A DNA stretch of 64,000 bases from Acd1 sp049973945. Its GTDB lineage: Archaea > Thermoproteota > Thermoprotei_A > Sulfolobales > Sulfolobaceae. The position numbers and the translations under genes were made by a program. The stretch lies in the NCBI GenBank assembly GCA_049973945.1, contig JBMFJH010000001.1, positions 1-64,000 on the forward strand, written 5' to 3'. Below, in pieces: positions 32,561-40,960 of this stretch (positions are counted from its first letter, which is position 1; every line of letters begins with the position of its first letter). The notes under the pieces were generated by a model, which was given only the letters and a program-made list of their open reading frames with translations, ran no database searches and was not told where the DNA came from.

Positions 32561-33050
32561 TTACGGCTACTCCTCTTTTATATTGTTTAACTTCTTCTCC
32601 CGACAGCCTCATTCTGCCTATTGCGACCAACTCGTCCTCTTCAGTAACGACTAACACCTCATCGCCCGACCTCAGCCTAAAATCCACGTCCAGGACAAAC
32701 TTAGCGAAGACGTTCTTCCCCTCCATCACGAACCCTCTGACTTCTGATGGAATAATCACCCTGAGTTCCGGCCGTTTAGTGCAGCTCTTAATGACGCTTG
32801 CCGACTCCCAGTTCAGTGAAAAGAGCAGGTCCTGAGCCCTCAGCACTAAGTACAGCTTGCCGACTTTCGTCAATACGTTCCTGATTTTACCCGTTGTTGA
32901 CGACCTCTGAACTAAGAAATTTTCAGGACTAGGGAACAAACAGTCGGAAACTGCCCTAGAGAAGAACTGATACTCGGCTATCTTCTTCAGTACAGTGTAA
33001 TCGAAGTTGTTCAGAGGCTCTGGAGGCAGGAGGTTGTCCTTAAAAATCAT
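32529..33050 (-). CDS. PUA-domain protein, probable split partner of archaeosine TGT
   Basis: The last 75 residues are a PUA domain with NVFAKFVLDVDFRLRSGDEVLVV and GRMRLSGEEVKQYKRGVAVNVRRG, closely like the C-terminal domain of euryarchaeal ArcTGT. The N-terminal part (about 1-95) resembles the preceding C2 region. Euryarchaeal TGT carries these domains fused, whereas here the TGT gene (30342-31823) lacks them. I infer that this protein binds the tRNA 3' end for that enzyme. Its start overlaps the PAN stop by four bases. Confidence 0.75.
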   Translation of the reverse strand: MIFKDNLLPPEPLNNFDYTVLKKIAEYQFFSRAVSDCLFPSPENFLVQRSSTTGKIRNVLTKVGKLYLVLRAQDLLFSLNWESASVIKSCTKRPELRVIIPSEVRGFVMEGKNVFAKFVLDVDFRLRSGDEVLVVTEEDELVAIGRMRLSGEEVKQYKRGVAVNVRRGAKDFD

Positions 33051-34228
33051 GCATACTTTCCGCTTGAGTCCCTCTTTTCCTCCTTAAATCTCTTCTTCTT
33101 TATCGTGTGTAAGGCCTCCGTGAGATCCTCTCCGTTTATGCAGCTCTTCCCCTTCCTTATTGCCACGTATCCCGCTTCAGTAACGACTGACTTGATCTCG
33201 GCGCCGCTGAACCCCTCAGTGAGGCTAGCTAAGAGATCCACGTTAACGTCGTCACACTTCTTGACTTTCTTTAAGTATATGCTGAAGATCTCCTTCCTTC
33301 CCTTGAAGTCTGGCAACGGCACTTCGATCAGCCTGTCGAACCTTCCTGGTCTCAAGAGAGCCGGATCCAGGATATCAAGCCTGTTAGTCGCCGCTATTAT
33401 CTTGACGCTATCCAGCGGCTTGAAGCCGTCGATCTCTGCCAGTAGTTGCATGAGCGTTCTCTGGACTTCCCTCTCCCCACTGGTGCCTAGCTCGACCCTC
33501 CTCGCTCCTATCGCGTCAATCTCGTCGATGAAAACGATTGCCGGAGCCTTTTTCCTGGCCAGAGCAAACACTTCTTTGACCATCCTAGCTCCCTCACCGA
33601 CGAACTTCTGCGCGAACTCTGATGCCACTACGTGGATGAAGGTAGCGTTGCTCTCTGTAGCCACCGCCTTAGCCAGCATGGTCTTTCCCGTTCCAGGGGG
33701 ACCGTAAAGCAGGACGCCCTTAGGAGGCTCTATTCCCATTTCCTTGAACAACTCGGGCTTTACCAACGGTAGCTCGACCACCTCCCTCAACTCCCTGATC
33801 TGCTCCGAAAGCCCGCCTATGTCCGAGTACCTAACGTTGGGCTTCTCAATTACCTCCATTGCTTTGACTAGCGGATCCTCCCTCGACGGCAACACCTTGA
33901 CTATTGCTGAGTTCCTCTGAGTGAGGGCCACAGATGCGCCGGGAACCAGCTTAGACCTGTCCACTTGCGAGTGAATTTGAACTACTAGCACTGGGCCAGA
34001 CGAGCTCCTGACCAGTGCGAGGTCGTCCGAAAGCACGTCTATCAGCGTACCCTCAATTAGAGGAGGGCTCATCAGTTTTTCCAACTCGCTTTTGTAGTAG
34101 TTTAACTGGTCCCTCAGCTTCTCGTTCTCTCTAAGGAGCTCGTTGATCTTCTCTTCATATATCGACTTGAGGCTCATGAAATCGTAAATCGCAACGCGGT
34201 CTTTCACGTTATCAATCTCTCCAGACAA
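33047..34228 (-). CDS. pan: Proteasome-activating nucleotidase PAN
   Basis: PAN is the hexameric AAA+ unfoldase that feeds proteins into the 20S proteasome. The protein has an N-terminal coiled coil (about 15-55), an OB domain, Walker A GPPGTGKT (about 176-183), Walker B VFIDEIDAIGARR and an RPGRFDRLIEVPLP arginine-finger region. The C-terminus is SGKYA: tyrosine is penultimate as in the HbYX gate-opening motif, but lysine replaces the usual hydrophobic residue. The length of 393 is normal. Confidence 0.94.
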   Translation of the reverse strand: MSGEIDNVKDRVAIYDFMSLKSIYEEKINELLRENEKLRDQLNYYKSELEKLMSPPLIEGTLIDVLSDDLALVRSSSGPVLVVQIHSQVDRSKLVPGASVALTQRNSAIVKVLPSREDPLVKAMEVIEKPNVRYSDIGGLSEQIRELREVVELPLVKPELFKEMGIEPPKGVLLYGPPGTGKTMLAKAVATESNATFIHVVASEFAQKFVGEGARMVKEVFALARKKAPAIVFIDEIDAIGARRVELGTSGEREVQRTLMQLLAEIDGFKPLDSVKIIAATNRLDILDPALLRPGRFDRLIEVPLPDFKGRKEIFSIYLKKVKKCDDVNVDLLASLTEGFSGAEIKSVVTEAGYVAIRKGKSCINGEDLTEALHTIKKKRFKEEKRDSSGKYA

Positions 34229-34290
34229 AGCAGACCTGTCATTTTGCTTTGTCGTAAACCATAAAAACGTTTAAGCCTCCGCGCCGATAT

Positions 34291-34788
34291 TTGACCGTGC
34301 AAAAAGAAGCTTTAAAATACTGTGACCTGTGCGGCTCGCCCATTAGGGGTAAGGGCCACACGGTGGTCTACGAGGGGGGTGTTGTAACGGTCTGCGACTC
34401 CTGTTACGCGAGGATAGCCAAGTATGCAAAGCCTTACAGCCCACACCAACAGAAGGCTGAGGCCACGAAGAGGGTAAAAGCCAAGCCAAAGGGGGTCGCC
34501 GATAAGGAGCTCATGGTAGTCGACGACTATGCCACCATAATTAAGAACGCAAGGGAGAGGCTGAACATGTCACAAAAGGATCTAGCCGATAAGTTGAAGG
34601 TGTCTGAGGGCATAATAAAGAGGTTCGAGGCCGGGAAGTTGCGGCCGACCCTCGAACAGGCGAGGGAATTGGAAAGAGTCCTCGGGGTGAAACTCATAAT
34701 AGAAGTGCCGGCCGGCTCAGGCCCTAATGAGAGGGCTCCCGACTCTCTAACGCTGGGCGACATCGCGGTCATAAGGGAGAGAAAGTGA
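34291..34788 (+). CDS. MBF1-like multiprotein bridging factor
   Basis: Archaeal MBF1 has a zinc ribbon followed by a conserved XRE-type helix-turn-helix and binds the ribosome or transcription complexes. This 165-residue protein has YCDLCGSPI...VTVCDSCY (zinc ribbon, about 10-40) and YATIIKNARERLNMSQKDLADKLKVSEGIIKRFEAGKLRPT (HTH, about 78-115). A GTG at 34297 is an equally good start. The TTTAAG box (34270s) is about 20-25 nt upstream. Its stop overlaps hflX by four bases. Confidence 0.9.
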   Translation: MTVQKEALKYCDLCGSPIRGKGHTVVYEGGVVTVCDSCYARIAKYAKPYSPHQQKAEATKRVKAKPKGVADKELMVVDDYATIIKNARERLNMSQKDLADKLKVSEGIIKRFEAGKLRPTLEQARELERVLGVKLIIEVPAGSGPNERAPDSLTLGDIAVIRERK

Positions 34789-35912
34789 GAGCGATCCTAT
34801 TCACGCCAAAGGACTTGGAGAGCGAAAGCGTTGGGCTGGCCGAGACCGCAGGGTATGAAGTCGTCAAGGTCTATTACGTAAAAGGCGAGACGAACACGAA
34901 GTACTACATAGGTCAGGACAAGTTACAGGAGCTCAAATCGGTAGGCGGTTACGACGCCGTGATCGTTTTCGGAGAGCTCAAGTCCAGGCACTTCATCAAC
35001 CTACAGAAAGAGTTGCCCGGAAAGAAGATTGTAGATAAGGTTTTTCTGTTGCTAGAGATATTCGCGCTTCACGCAGGTTCTACTGAGGCCAAAATGCAAA
35101 TAGAGTTGGCCAGGCTGAGTCACGAACTACCCATACTGAAGGATCTCTATCGTAGGAGCAAGATGGGAGAACAACAGGGCCTTCTGGGAGCGGGAGCCTA
35201 CGGAGTGGAACCGCAGATCAAGCTGTATAAGAGGAAAATAGTCCGAATAAAGGAAGAGTTAAGGAAACTAAAGGAACTGAACGAGAAAAGGTCCCAGGAA
35301 AGGTCGTCGAGCGTGGACTTCACGGTCGCTATCGCCGGCTACGCCAACTCGGGCAAGTCCACACTATTCAACGTGCTCACTAACGGGCACCAGAAGGTGG
35401 ACAAGAGCCTGTTCACGACTACGTCCCCCAAGAGGAAAGCTACGGTAATAAACGGAGAGAAGGTCGTCTTCATTGACACCGTCGGGTTCATAAGGGGCAT
35501 ACCCCCCGAAATCGTGGAGTCCTTCTACGTGACCCTGTCCGAAATTAAGTACTCTGACTTGATCCTGATGCTCTTCGACGCGTCACAGGACGTAGGGACG
35601 CTTATAGACATGCTTCAGTCCGCGATAAGGACGCTCCGCGACATAGGGGTGTCCGGCAAGCCCATGATACTCTGCCTAAACAAGATAGACTTGGACCCCA
35701 ACTATCGAGACAAGGTTAAGGTAGTTCAAGAGAAGGCAAACGAACTGTACTCACCCGTGTTAGACGTGATCCCCATTTCAGCCTTAAAAGGCACGAACAT
35801 AGAACTCCTCAGGGATAAGATATCGAGGCTGATCAGCTTAAGGAAGTCTACGTCCTCAGGCTCCATCACAGGCCGGAGAGGGATAAAAGAGTCACAACTC
35901 ACGTCATTTTGA
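34785..35912 (+). CDS. hflX: HflX GTPase
   Basis: HflX is a ribosome-associated GTPase that splits stalled ribosomes. The 375-residue protein has the N-terminal HflX domain with the conserved GAGAYG segment before a coiled helix. The G domain follows with G1 GYANSGKST (about 185-193), G3 DTVGFI and G4 NKID. The last 25 residues (after LISLRK) overlap the probable N-terminus of trm56 in the -1 frame and look unlike family sequence, so the functional C-terminus may end earlier. Confidence 0.93.
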   Translation: MRAILFTPKDLESESVGLAETAGYEVVKVYYVKGETNTKYYIGQDKLQELKSVGGYDAVIVFGELKSRHFINLQKELPGKKIVDKVFLLLEIFALHAGSTEAKMQIELARLSHELPILKDLYRRSKMGEQQGLLGAGAYGVEPQIKLYKRKIVRIKEELRKLKELNEKRSQERSSSVDFTVAIAGYANSGKSTLFNVLTNGHQKVDKSLFTTTSPKRKATVINGEKVVFIDTVGFIRGIPPEIVESFYVTLSEIKYSDLILMLFDASQDVGTLIDMLQSAIRTLRDIGVSGKPMILCLNKIDLDPNYRDKVKVVQEKANELYSPVLDVIPISALKGTNIELLRDKISRLISLRKSTSSGSITGRRGIKESQLTSF

Positions 35913-36370
35913 CTGCGAGGGCCTTTGGAGCTAAGGGCGTGTACGTAGAGGGAAGGGACGAGCGCCTCGCAGAGACCGTAAGGGGTGTAGTAGAGAGGTG
36001 GGGCGGAAAGTATTTCTTCGTTGAATTCGTGGACGACCCCATAAGCTTCGTTAAGGGGTGGAAGAGGGACGGCGGTCTGATGGTTCACCTAACGATGTAT
36101 GGGTTGAACGTCGACGACGTCATAAACGAGATCTCAGCGTACCCTGGGAAACTCCTCGTAGTAGTCGGCTCCGAAAAGGTGGAGGGCGTTTATTACGCGT
36201 TAGCGGACTACAACGTGGCCATAGGGAATCAGCCCCACTCGGAAGTCGCGGCCCTCGCGGTCTTTTTAGACAGACTATATAAGGGCGAAGAGCTAAAACT
36301 AAGCTTTGGTGACTCAAAGTTAAGGATTCTGCCCTCGGCACGAGGAAAAAGGGTGGTCGCGAATGAGTGA
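35837..36370 (+). CDS. tRNA (cytidine-56) 2'-O-methyltransferase aTrm56, start uncertain
   Basis: aTrm56 is the SPOUT enzyme that methylates C56 in the T loop of archaeal tRNAs. A TTG at 35909 gives a shortened protein beginning LTARAFGAKG. The frame upstream, open from 35819, encodes VYVLRLHHRPERDKRVTTHVI, the family's essential N-terminal strand and RxxHRPxRDxR motif. No ATG, GTG or TTG occurs between the in-frame stop at 35816-35818 and 35909, so initiation must be at a rare codon (CTT 35837 or GTC 35846 by position). The knot region reads VVVGSEKVEGVYYALADYNVAIGNQPHSEVAALAVFLDRL. It overlaps tfe by eight bases. Confidence 0.8.
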   Translation, partial: LKEVYVLRLHHRPERDKRVTTHVILTARAFGAKGVYVEGRDERLAETVRGVVERWGGKYFFVEFVDDPISFVKGWKRDGGLMVHLTMYGLNVDDVINEISAYPGKLLVVVGSEKVEGVYYALADYNVAIGNQPHSEVAALAVFLDRLYKGEELKLSFGDSKLRILPSARGKRVVANE

Positions 36371-36896
36371 GAACAACCTGTTCATTGAGATAGCTAAGAA
36401 AACGGTAGGAGAGGAGTACGTCGACGTTCTAGAGTTCCTGCTCAAAAAGGGCTCTGAGATGACGGACAAGGACTTGGCCGCCGAGATGAACGTGAAGGAC
36501 AACGAAGTCAGGAAAAAGCTTTACGTCCTCCAAGAGCACGGCTTTATCACCTATAGGAAAGTAAGGGACAAGGAGACAGGCTGGTACGTCTATTACTGGA
36601 GGGCGAACGTGGAGAGTTTGAACGAGATTTTGCTCCAGAGGAAAAGGGAAGTCCTCAACAAACTGAAGAGTAGGTTAGAGACCGATTCCTCCCAAGTATA
36701 TTACGTCTGTACCGGCGACGGTTATAAGGCGGACTTCGACACGGCCATGGAGACCGACTTCAAGTGCCCTAAGTGTGGGCTGCCGCTCGAGGTCTACGAC
36801 AGCGAAAGGCTGACCTCAACCTTGAAGCTTCTGGTCGACAAACTGTCTAAAGAGATCGAGAATGAGACGAAGCTCATTGGGAATAAGAGTAGTTGA
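36363..36896 (+). CDS. tfe: Transcription initiation factor TFE alpha
   Basis: TFE assists promoter melting with TBP, TFB and RNA polymerase. The 177-residue protein has an N-terminal winged helix (about 5-85, with VRKKLYVLQEHGFITYRKVRDKETGW...) and a C-terminal zinc-ribbon region. The ribbon shows one clear CPKCG knuckle near residue 135 but the first knuckle is reduced to YYVCTGDG, a single cysteine; this degenerate ribbon is also my recollection of Sulfolobus TFE. It overlaps both neighbours. Confidence 0.92.
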   Translation: MSENNLFIEIAKKTVGEEYVDVLEFLLKKGSEMTDKDLAAEMNVKDNEVRKKLYVLQEHGFITYRKVRDKETGWYVYYWRANVESLNEILLQRKREVLNKLKSRLETDSSQVYYVCTGDGYKADFDTAMETDFKCPKCGLPLEVYDSERLTSTLKLLVDKLSKEIENETKLIGNKSS

Positions 36897-37839
36897 CCTC
36901 TTCAGCGGTGCGGGAGGCTTCTCCAGGGGTTTCAGGGAGGCAGGCTTCGACATACTTTTAGGCGTCGACATAAACCACGACGCCGTCAGAACCTTCTCTG
37001 TCAACTTCCCGGAAGCTATCGCCTTGGAGGAGGACGTAAGGAACGTCACAGGGAGGGAGGTAATTGAACTCGTAGGTAAGCCCGACATAGTTATAGGGAG
37101 CCCCCCATGTGAGGCCTTCACCGCGGCGAACCCATTCAGGATGAGGGATCCCCTAGATAGGCTTTACCTCGACGAGAGGGGGAACTTAACCCTTGAGTTC
37201 GTTAGGCTCGTGGGGGAGCTCAGACCGAAAGTATTCGTCATGGAGAACGTCCCCGCATTGGCAGAGACTAGGGAGCTGAAGGAGGCCTTGGCTTACGAGT
37301 TCCGGAGGGCCGGCTACGAGAGGATTTACTTCAACTTCCTGGACGCCGAGGACTACGGCAACCCGTCCAGGAGGAGGAGGCTATTCGTATCCAACGTACC
37401 TTTGAACCCGAGGAAGGTAGAGAGAAAGGTCACAGTCTGGGAAGCGATCGCCGACCTTCAGGGCAGGACGGACGTCCCGAACAACGAGATTTACGAGCCG
37501 AACGAGAAGAAGCTGAGGAGGATAGCCAAGATGAACCCGTGGGATTACTTGACGATGTATAGGGCCTACAACGACCGCAACATCCCGCTCTACGTTAGGC
37601 TCCCGCCGGACGAAGTAGCCCCCACGGTCTTAGGGAACTCCAGGTTCATCCACCCGTTCGAGGACAGGTTCCTCACCGTGAGGGAGCAGGCGAGGTTGAT
37701 GAGCTACCCCGACGACCACATATTTTTAGGCTCGAGGGACGAGCAGTACAACCAAGTGGGCGAGGCGGTTCCAGTAGCCTTATCTAGGGCGATAGCCGAG
37801 TACGTGAAGGTGGTCTGGAATGATCTTGGTCCTTCATAA
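36862..37839 (+). CDS. DNA (cytosine-5) methyltransferase
   Basis: The 325-residue protein has the ordered motifs of C5-cytosine methylases: I DLFSGAGGFSRGF (about 12-24), IV GSPPCEAF (catalytic Cys), VI VMENVP, VIII NPSRRRRLF and IX/X LTVREQARLMSYPD with NQVGEAVPV. Motif IV has PCE rather than the usual PCQ. The target-recognition region (about 195-255) is short. No restriction endonuclease gene is adjacent, so it looks like a solitary methylase. It lies in an informational gene run, overlapping tfe by 35 nt. The start may be the ATG at 36862 or TTG at 36877. Confidence 0.87.
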   Translation: MRRSSLGIRVVDLFSGAGGFSRGFREAGFDILLGVDINHDAVRTFSVNFPEAIALEEDVRNVTGREVIELVGKPDIVIGSPPCEAFTAANPFRMRDPLDRLYLDERGNLTLEFVRLVGELRPKVFVMENVPALAETRELKEALAYEFRRAGYERIYFNFLDAEDYGNPSRRRRLFVSNVPLNPRKVERKVTVWEAIADLQGRTDVPNNEIYEPNEKKLRRIAKMNPWDYLTMYRAYNDRNIPLYVRLPPDEVAPTVLGNSRFIHPFEDRFLTVREQARLMSYPDDHIFLGSRDEQYNQVGEAVPVALSRAIAEYVKVVWNDLGPS

Positions 37840-38245
37840 CGTGACTAGCACACAAAGGCTCGTGGACACGGCGAGGTTAGCCTTTCAGAACGGCGTAATG
37901 TTCGTGGTGACCAAAGTAGGGGGGACGGCTGCCCAGGCCGGGATTCCTGAGGCCTCGAAGCTGGCTTACAGGCTCGGCAAACCCTTCCTTGTCCTCCCTG
38001 ACCTTAAGGACGCGGTAGAGCTGCTGTCTCCAAGTAAAGTATTCCTGGTGACGAACAACTCGCAGAAGAGGTTAACCTCTGAGGATCTGACGGACAAAGT
38101 GATGGTTGTGATACCTGGGACGGAGAACGGGTTCTCCAAGTTCGACCTGGGCCTGGGGGATCAGGTAAGGATAGCCGATGTGGAGGTCGACCAGAACCCA
38201 GTGGTTCAGGCCTCTCTCCTCTTCTACTGCCTACGGAAAACTTAA
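37820..38245 (+). CDS. SPOUT-like/COG4080 family protein
   Basis: The 141-residue protein begins VLHNVTSTQRLVDTARLAFQNGV and contains VVTKVGGTAAQAGIPEASKLAYRLGKPFLVLPDLKDAVELL, the pattern of an archaeal family called either RecB-type nuclease or SpoU-like methylase in databases. The predicted knot-like alpha/beta fold favours the SPOUT group, but no RNA target is known to me. It overlaps the methylase gene by 20 nt. Confidence 0.65.
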   Translation: MILVLHNVTSTQRLVDTARLAFQNGVMFVVTKVGGTAAQAGIPEASKLAYRLGKPFLVLPDLKDAVELLSPSKVFLVTNNSQKRLTSEDLTDKVMVVIPGTENGFSKFDLGLGDQVRIADVEVDQNPVVQASLLFYCLRKT

Positions 38246-38267
38246 AGCGTCGCACAGGATAACTCTG

Positions 38268-38345
<78 letters not shown>

Positions 38346-38737
38346 CTTCTAGCATCTTAGTCTCAATGAAGACAGGCTGAACGTATCTAGCTCGTGCATG
38401 TTATCTTGATCTCTCTCAAGGTGTTTCGTAAGAGCTTTGCGGGGATCGGCTTTAACAACGAACACACTCGGCTTAATTCGAACCTTCACGATCCGTAACC
38501 AACATCACCATTAGGTTCTCTCCCATATCCAAACATTATGATGAACGTGAATTAGCTTCCTGTGGAACTGCCGTTAATATCACATTTCAATGCTCTAAAC
38601 AAATTTGGTATGAGCTCCTAACTCAACAGCCAATAAGCGTTTTGAGTATGACATCTCTTCGCGATCAAACTTCCGCAGTCCACTTTAGTGTTTTCACATT
38701 GCGATGTTTATTTGCGAGAATTCGTGATACAACATGA
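38346..38737. other. Non-coding or decayed stretch 3' of tRNA-Val(CAC)
   Basis: No substantial gene is seen in these 390 bases. A 46-codon minus-strand frame (38349-38489, GTG start) encodes KVRIKPSVFVVKADPRKALT and ends four bases from the tRNA 3' end. Its amino-acid composition looks protein-like, so it may be the tail of a lost gene. The rest is interrupted in all frames. Confidence 0.4.
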
Positions 38738-39250
38738 ATGCTGTACGCTTTGGACTTCACCAAGGACTGGGACTCCGCACTTTTCGAGCTCACCGGAATG
38801 CTGAGAGAGACGCTCAAGGACGACCTAGTCATGGTTATAGGCCTTGACGAGGGCGAGCGAGTGTACGACAGCAACGTGCTAGTAGTAGTGAAGGAGAAGA
38901 GCGACGACGTAATCGTTAAAGTGGCCAAAGCCGCGCTGGAGGTCAACTCCAGGCACAGCTGTTCCGTCAACTTCTACGTGTGTACTGCGGACGAGAAAGA
39001 GGTCATAGACGCGTTCTTACGAGCTGGTCACCCTAGGGACTGCGATGAAGCATTCAAGGACTTCGAGAGCGAGGTTTCCAAAATAAGTGGCGTCACAAAA
39101 GTAGTGAGGACTGACGGGTACGACAGCAACGTGCTAGTAGTAGTGAAGGAGAAGAGCGACGACGTAATCGTTAAAGTGGCCAAAGCCGCGCTGGAGGTCA
39201 ACTCCAGGCACAGCTGTTCCGTCAACTTCTACGTGACTGAGCATGAGTAA
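38738..39250 (+). CDS. MNT-like nucleotidyltransferase antitoxin with internal duplication
   Basis: The 170-residue protein resembles minimal nucleotidyltransferases paired with HEPN proteins: VMVIGLDEGERVYDSNVLVVV stands where the GSxAxG...SDxDLLV signature should be. The catalytic DxD is altered to D-S-N and the GS is lost, so it is probably not an active transferase. The same 39-residue block (YDSNVLVVVKEKSDD...NFYV) occurs twice, at residues 43-81 and 128-166, encoded by identical DNA. The stop overlaps the HEPN start by eight bases, the usual layout of an MNT/HEPN toxin-antitoxin pair. Confidence 0.65.
   Translation: MLYALDFTKDWDSALFELTGMLRETLKDDLVMVIGLDEGERVYDSNVLVVVKEKSDDVIVKVAKAALEVNSRHSCSVNFYVCTADEKEVIDAFLRAGHPRDCDEAFKDFESEVSKISGVTKVVRTDGYDSNVLVVVKEKSDDVIVKVAKAALEVNSRHSCSVNFYVTEHE
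38863..38980 (+). repeat. 118-nt perfect direct repeat, copy 1
   Basis: This stretch inside the MNT-like gene is identical base for base to 39118-39235. The spacing is 255 nt (85 codons), so the reading frame is kept. Confidence 0.95.
39118..39235 (+). repeat. 118-nt perfect direct repeat, copy 2
   Basis: Second copy of 38863-38980, near the gene's 3' end. Complete identity including third codon positions points to a very recent duplication, gene conversion or an assembly artefact. Confidence 0.95.
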
Positions 39251-39581
39251 AGCCGATATTCTGCTACGCGAAGCTGAGAGGGATCTGGAAATTGGCTGTT
39301 ACAACAAGGCCGTGTCGGCCGTTTACTTCGCCGTGAGGATGGAGCTAGAGACCCTCGCCAGGAAGCTCGGGGGTAACGTCCCGAGAAGTGACGACAAGTT
39401 AATCAATGTTCTGAAGCACTTAGGAAAAGAAGAGCTGGCACTCGACGCCCTGTACCTTTACGAAAGGAGGAAGGGCGCCGACTACGGTTCCCAAAGCTTA
39501 GACGAAAGGTTAGCGAGAAAGTGCCTTATATTAGGACGGAAAATTATCATGCAGGTTAGAGATCTTTACCAGAAACTATAG
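39243..39581 (+). CDS. HEPN-domain protein (putative toxin of MNT/HEPN pair)
   Basis: The 112-residue all-helical protein matches HEPN domains: LLREAERDLEIGCYNKAVSAVYFAVRMELETLARKL in the first helices, then LYLYERRKGADYGSQSL. Many HEPN toxins are RNases with an RxxxxH active site; here the site reads RRKGADYG, the R...DY form with no histidine, so RNase activity is uncertain. The start overlaps the MNT-like gene. After its stop an open stretch (39582-39787) continues in another frame without a start and is not annotated. Confidence 0.78.
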   Translation: MSKADILLREAERDLEIGCYNKAVSAVYFAVRMELETLARKLGGNVPRSDDKLINVLKHLGKEELALDALYLYERRKGADYGSQSLDERLARKCLILGRKIIMQVRDLYQKL

Positions 39582-39911
39582 AGATCTTCCTCGACAGCGA
39601 ACGTGTTGACCTATTTAAGGGGGAGAGCGTTTCCGTCGCGAAAGAAAACGAAGTCACGAATAGTGAACGGCGCGGTAGATATTCAGGTAACAAGAGGAGG
39701 CTCGTCGCCCTGAAACTCGGGGTAGACATCAACCTTGAGAATATGTCAACCAAGGTAAACAGGAAACCACTGCCGAGCGTGTATCGGAGAAGTGGTGGGA
39801 CAAACTCGGCGAGGTAGGGAGGAGAAGACATCACTTAATGCGGTTCCAACAGCGAAATTAGTTAAAGTATTGTTTAAAAAGTTTAAAATACACAATTTAT
39901 TTTACTATTTG

Positions 39912-40553
39912 ATGGAGCCCGCTTGGAGCTCTTTACCTCTAGAAGTGGCCAATGGGATAAGGTACCTTTCGGCTCATTTTTACCCAGAGGCCTACATGGA
40001 TAGGTGGAAGGAGCTGAGAAAACTCTCGTTCCAAGCGTCGAAATTAGTTAAGGCCTACTCGCTTCAGCAAGTGATCGAGGAGATCGAGCACTTCGATTTC
40101 TTCAAGGAATACTTCAAGGAGCAGCCCCTAAGGGATGTAAAGCTCCCGGACTCGTACATCCAACTCTTCGACGGGCTTATCGAGGACTTCAAGGCGCCGA
40201 ACTGGAGGGACAGAGTCGCCACTAGGTTCCACATGGTCACAGAGGGGATACTAGCTACTGTCGGGCTCAAGATCCTGAACGAGGTGTCGAGGAAATACGG
40301 CCTCTCCGAGTTCAATAGGGGAATCAAAGCGATCATAGAGGACGAAGCCCGTCACGTAAGCTTCGGCCTGTCACTTATCGAGGACAGGGAGTACGCTGCG
40401 AAAAGGGTAGAAGAGCTGTTCCCGCTCGCCGTGAGAATAGTTGAGGACGGGAGGGACAAAATAGAGCCGTTGGGTTACTCGATAAGCGAATTGAGGTTCC
40501 TCATGGAAGAGCTGAAGAAGGCCAGGATAGAGGCGATCCTAGGGAAGAGGTGA
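39912..40553 (+). CDS. Ferritin-like diiron protein
   Basis: The 213-residue helical protein carries two diiron half-sites: EEIEHFDFF and EDEARHVSFGL, plus a glutamate in VTEGILATVGL. This resembles ribonucleotide-reductase-R2-like or AurF-like oxidases and not storage ferritins. The ATG at 39912 is preferred because an A/T-rich TATA region (TTTAAAATACACAATTTATTTTACTATTTG) lies directly upstream and the longer frame from 39792 has non-conserved leader. Substrate is unknown. Confidence 0.68.
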   Translation: MEPAWSSLPLEVANGIRYLSAHFYPEAYMDRWKELRKLSFQASKLVKAYSLQQVIEEIEHFDFFKEYFKEQPLRDVKLPDSYIQLFDGLIEDFKAPNWRDRVATRFHMVTEGILATVGLKILNEVSRKYGLSEFNRGIKAIIEDEARHVSFGLSLIEDREYAAKRVEELFPLAVRIVEDGRDKIEPLGYSISELRFLMEELKKARIEAILGKR

Positions 40554-40960
40554 CGCTTTTATTGTTTTTATTTAATAAACTTGCAACAAAGCAAAATTAT
40601 TCAAGTAAATCATTAAATAATTGAGTAATTTCTACATCATAAAAGATAATTTAGATACTACTAGTAAGAAACGAAATTTTGGCGACAAAGCATCACAGCT
40701 CGAACTACAGAAGGGGTGACCCAAAAGTTCCTACCAGCACTTAGACTCTAGGCCGGACGTTCTTCCCGGCGCTCATAAGGAGGGCTATAAACGTGCCAGA
40801 CAAGCTATTTACGATTAGGACGGCCAACATCAGGCTCGCGGTCAAGCGTTCCAGGTAGCGGTAGAGGTGACCTCTTGAGTCAAATAATTTAGTTTTTGTA
40901 CGAATTTTTCCCATTACTTAAACCAGATGTGAACTTAATAGCGTGCATGAGGTATAAGGA
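40554..40960. other. Intergenic region with a membrane-protein remnant
   Basis: The left half is A/T-rich without genes. On the minus strand about 40741-40875 an open stretch encodes YLERLTASLMLAVLIVNSL and SGTFIALLMSAGK then a stop, which reads like the last two transmembrane segments of a lost transporter; no adequate start exists. The right end has a possible TATA region (about 40930) for the next gene. Confidence 0.4.

Noticed and set aside
39582..39787. Open frame after the HEPN gene (IFLDSERVDLFKGESVSV...)
   Set aside because: It has no start codon and no recognised motif; possibly a remnant, not supportable as a gene.
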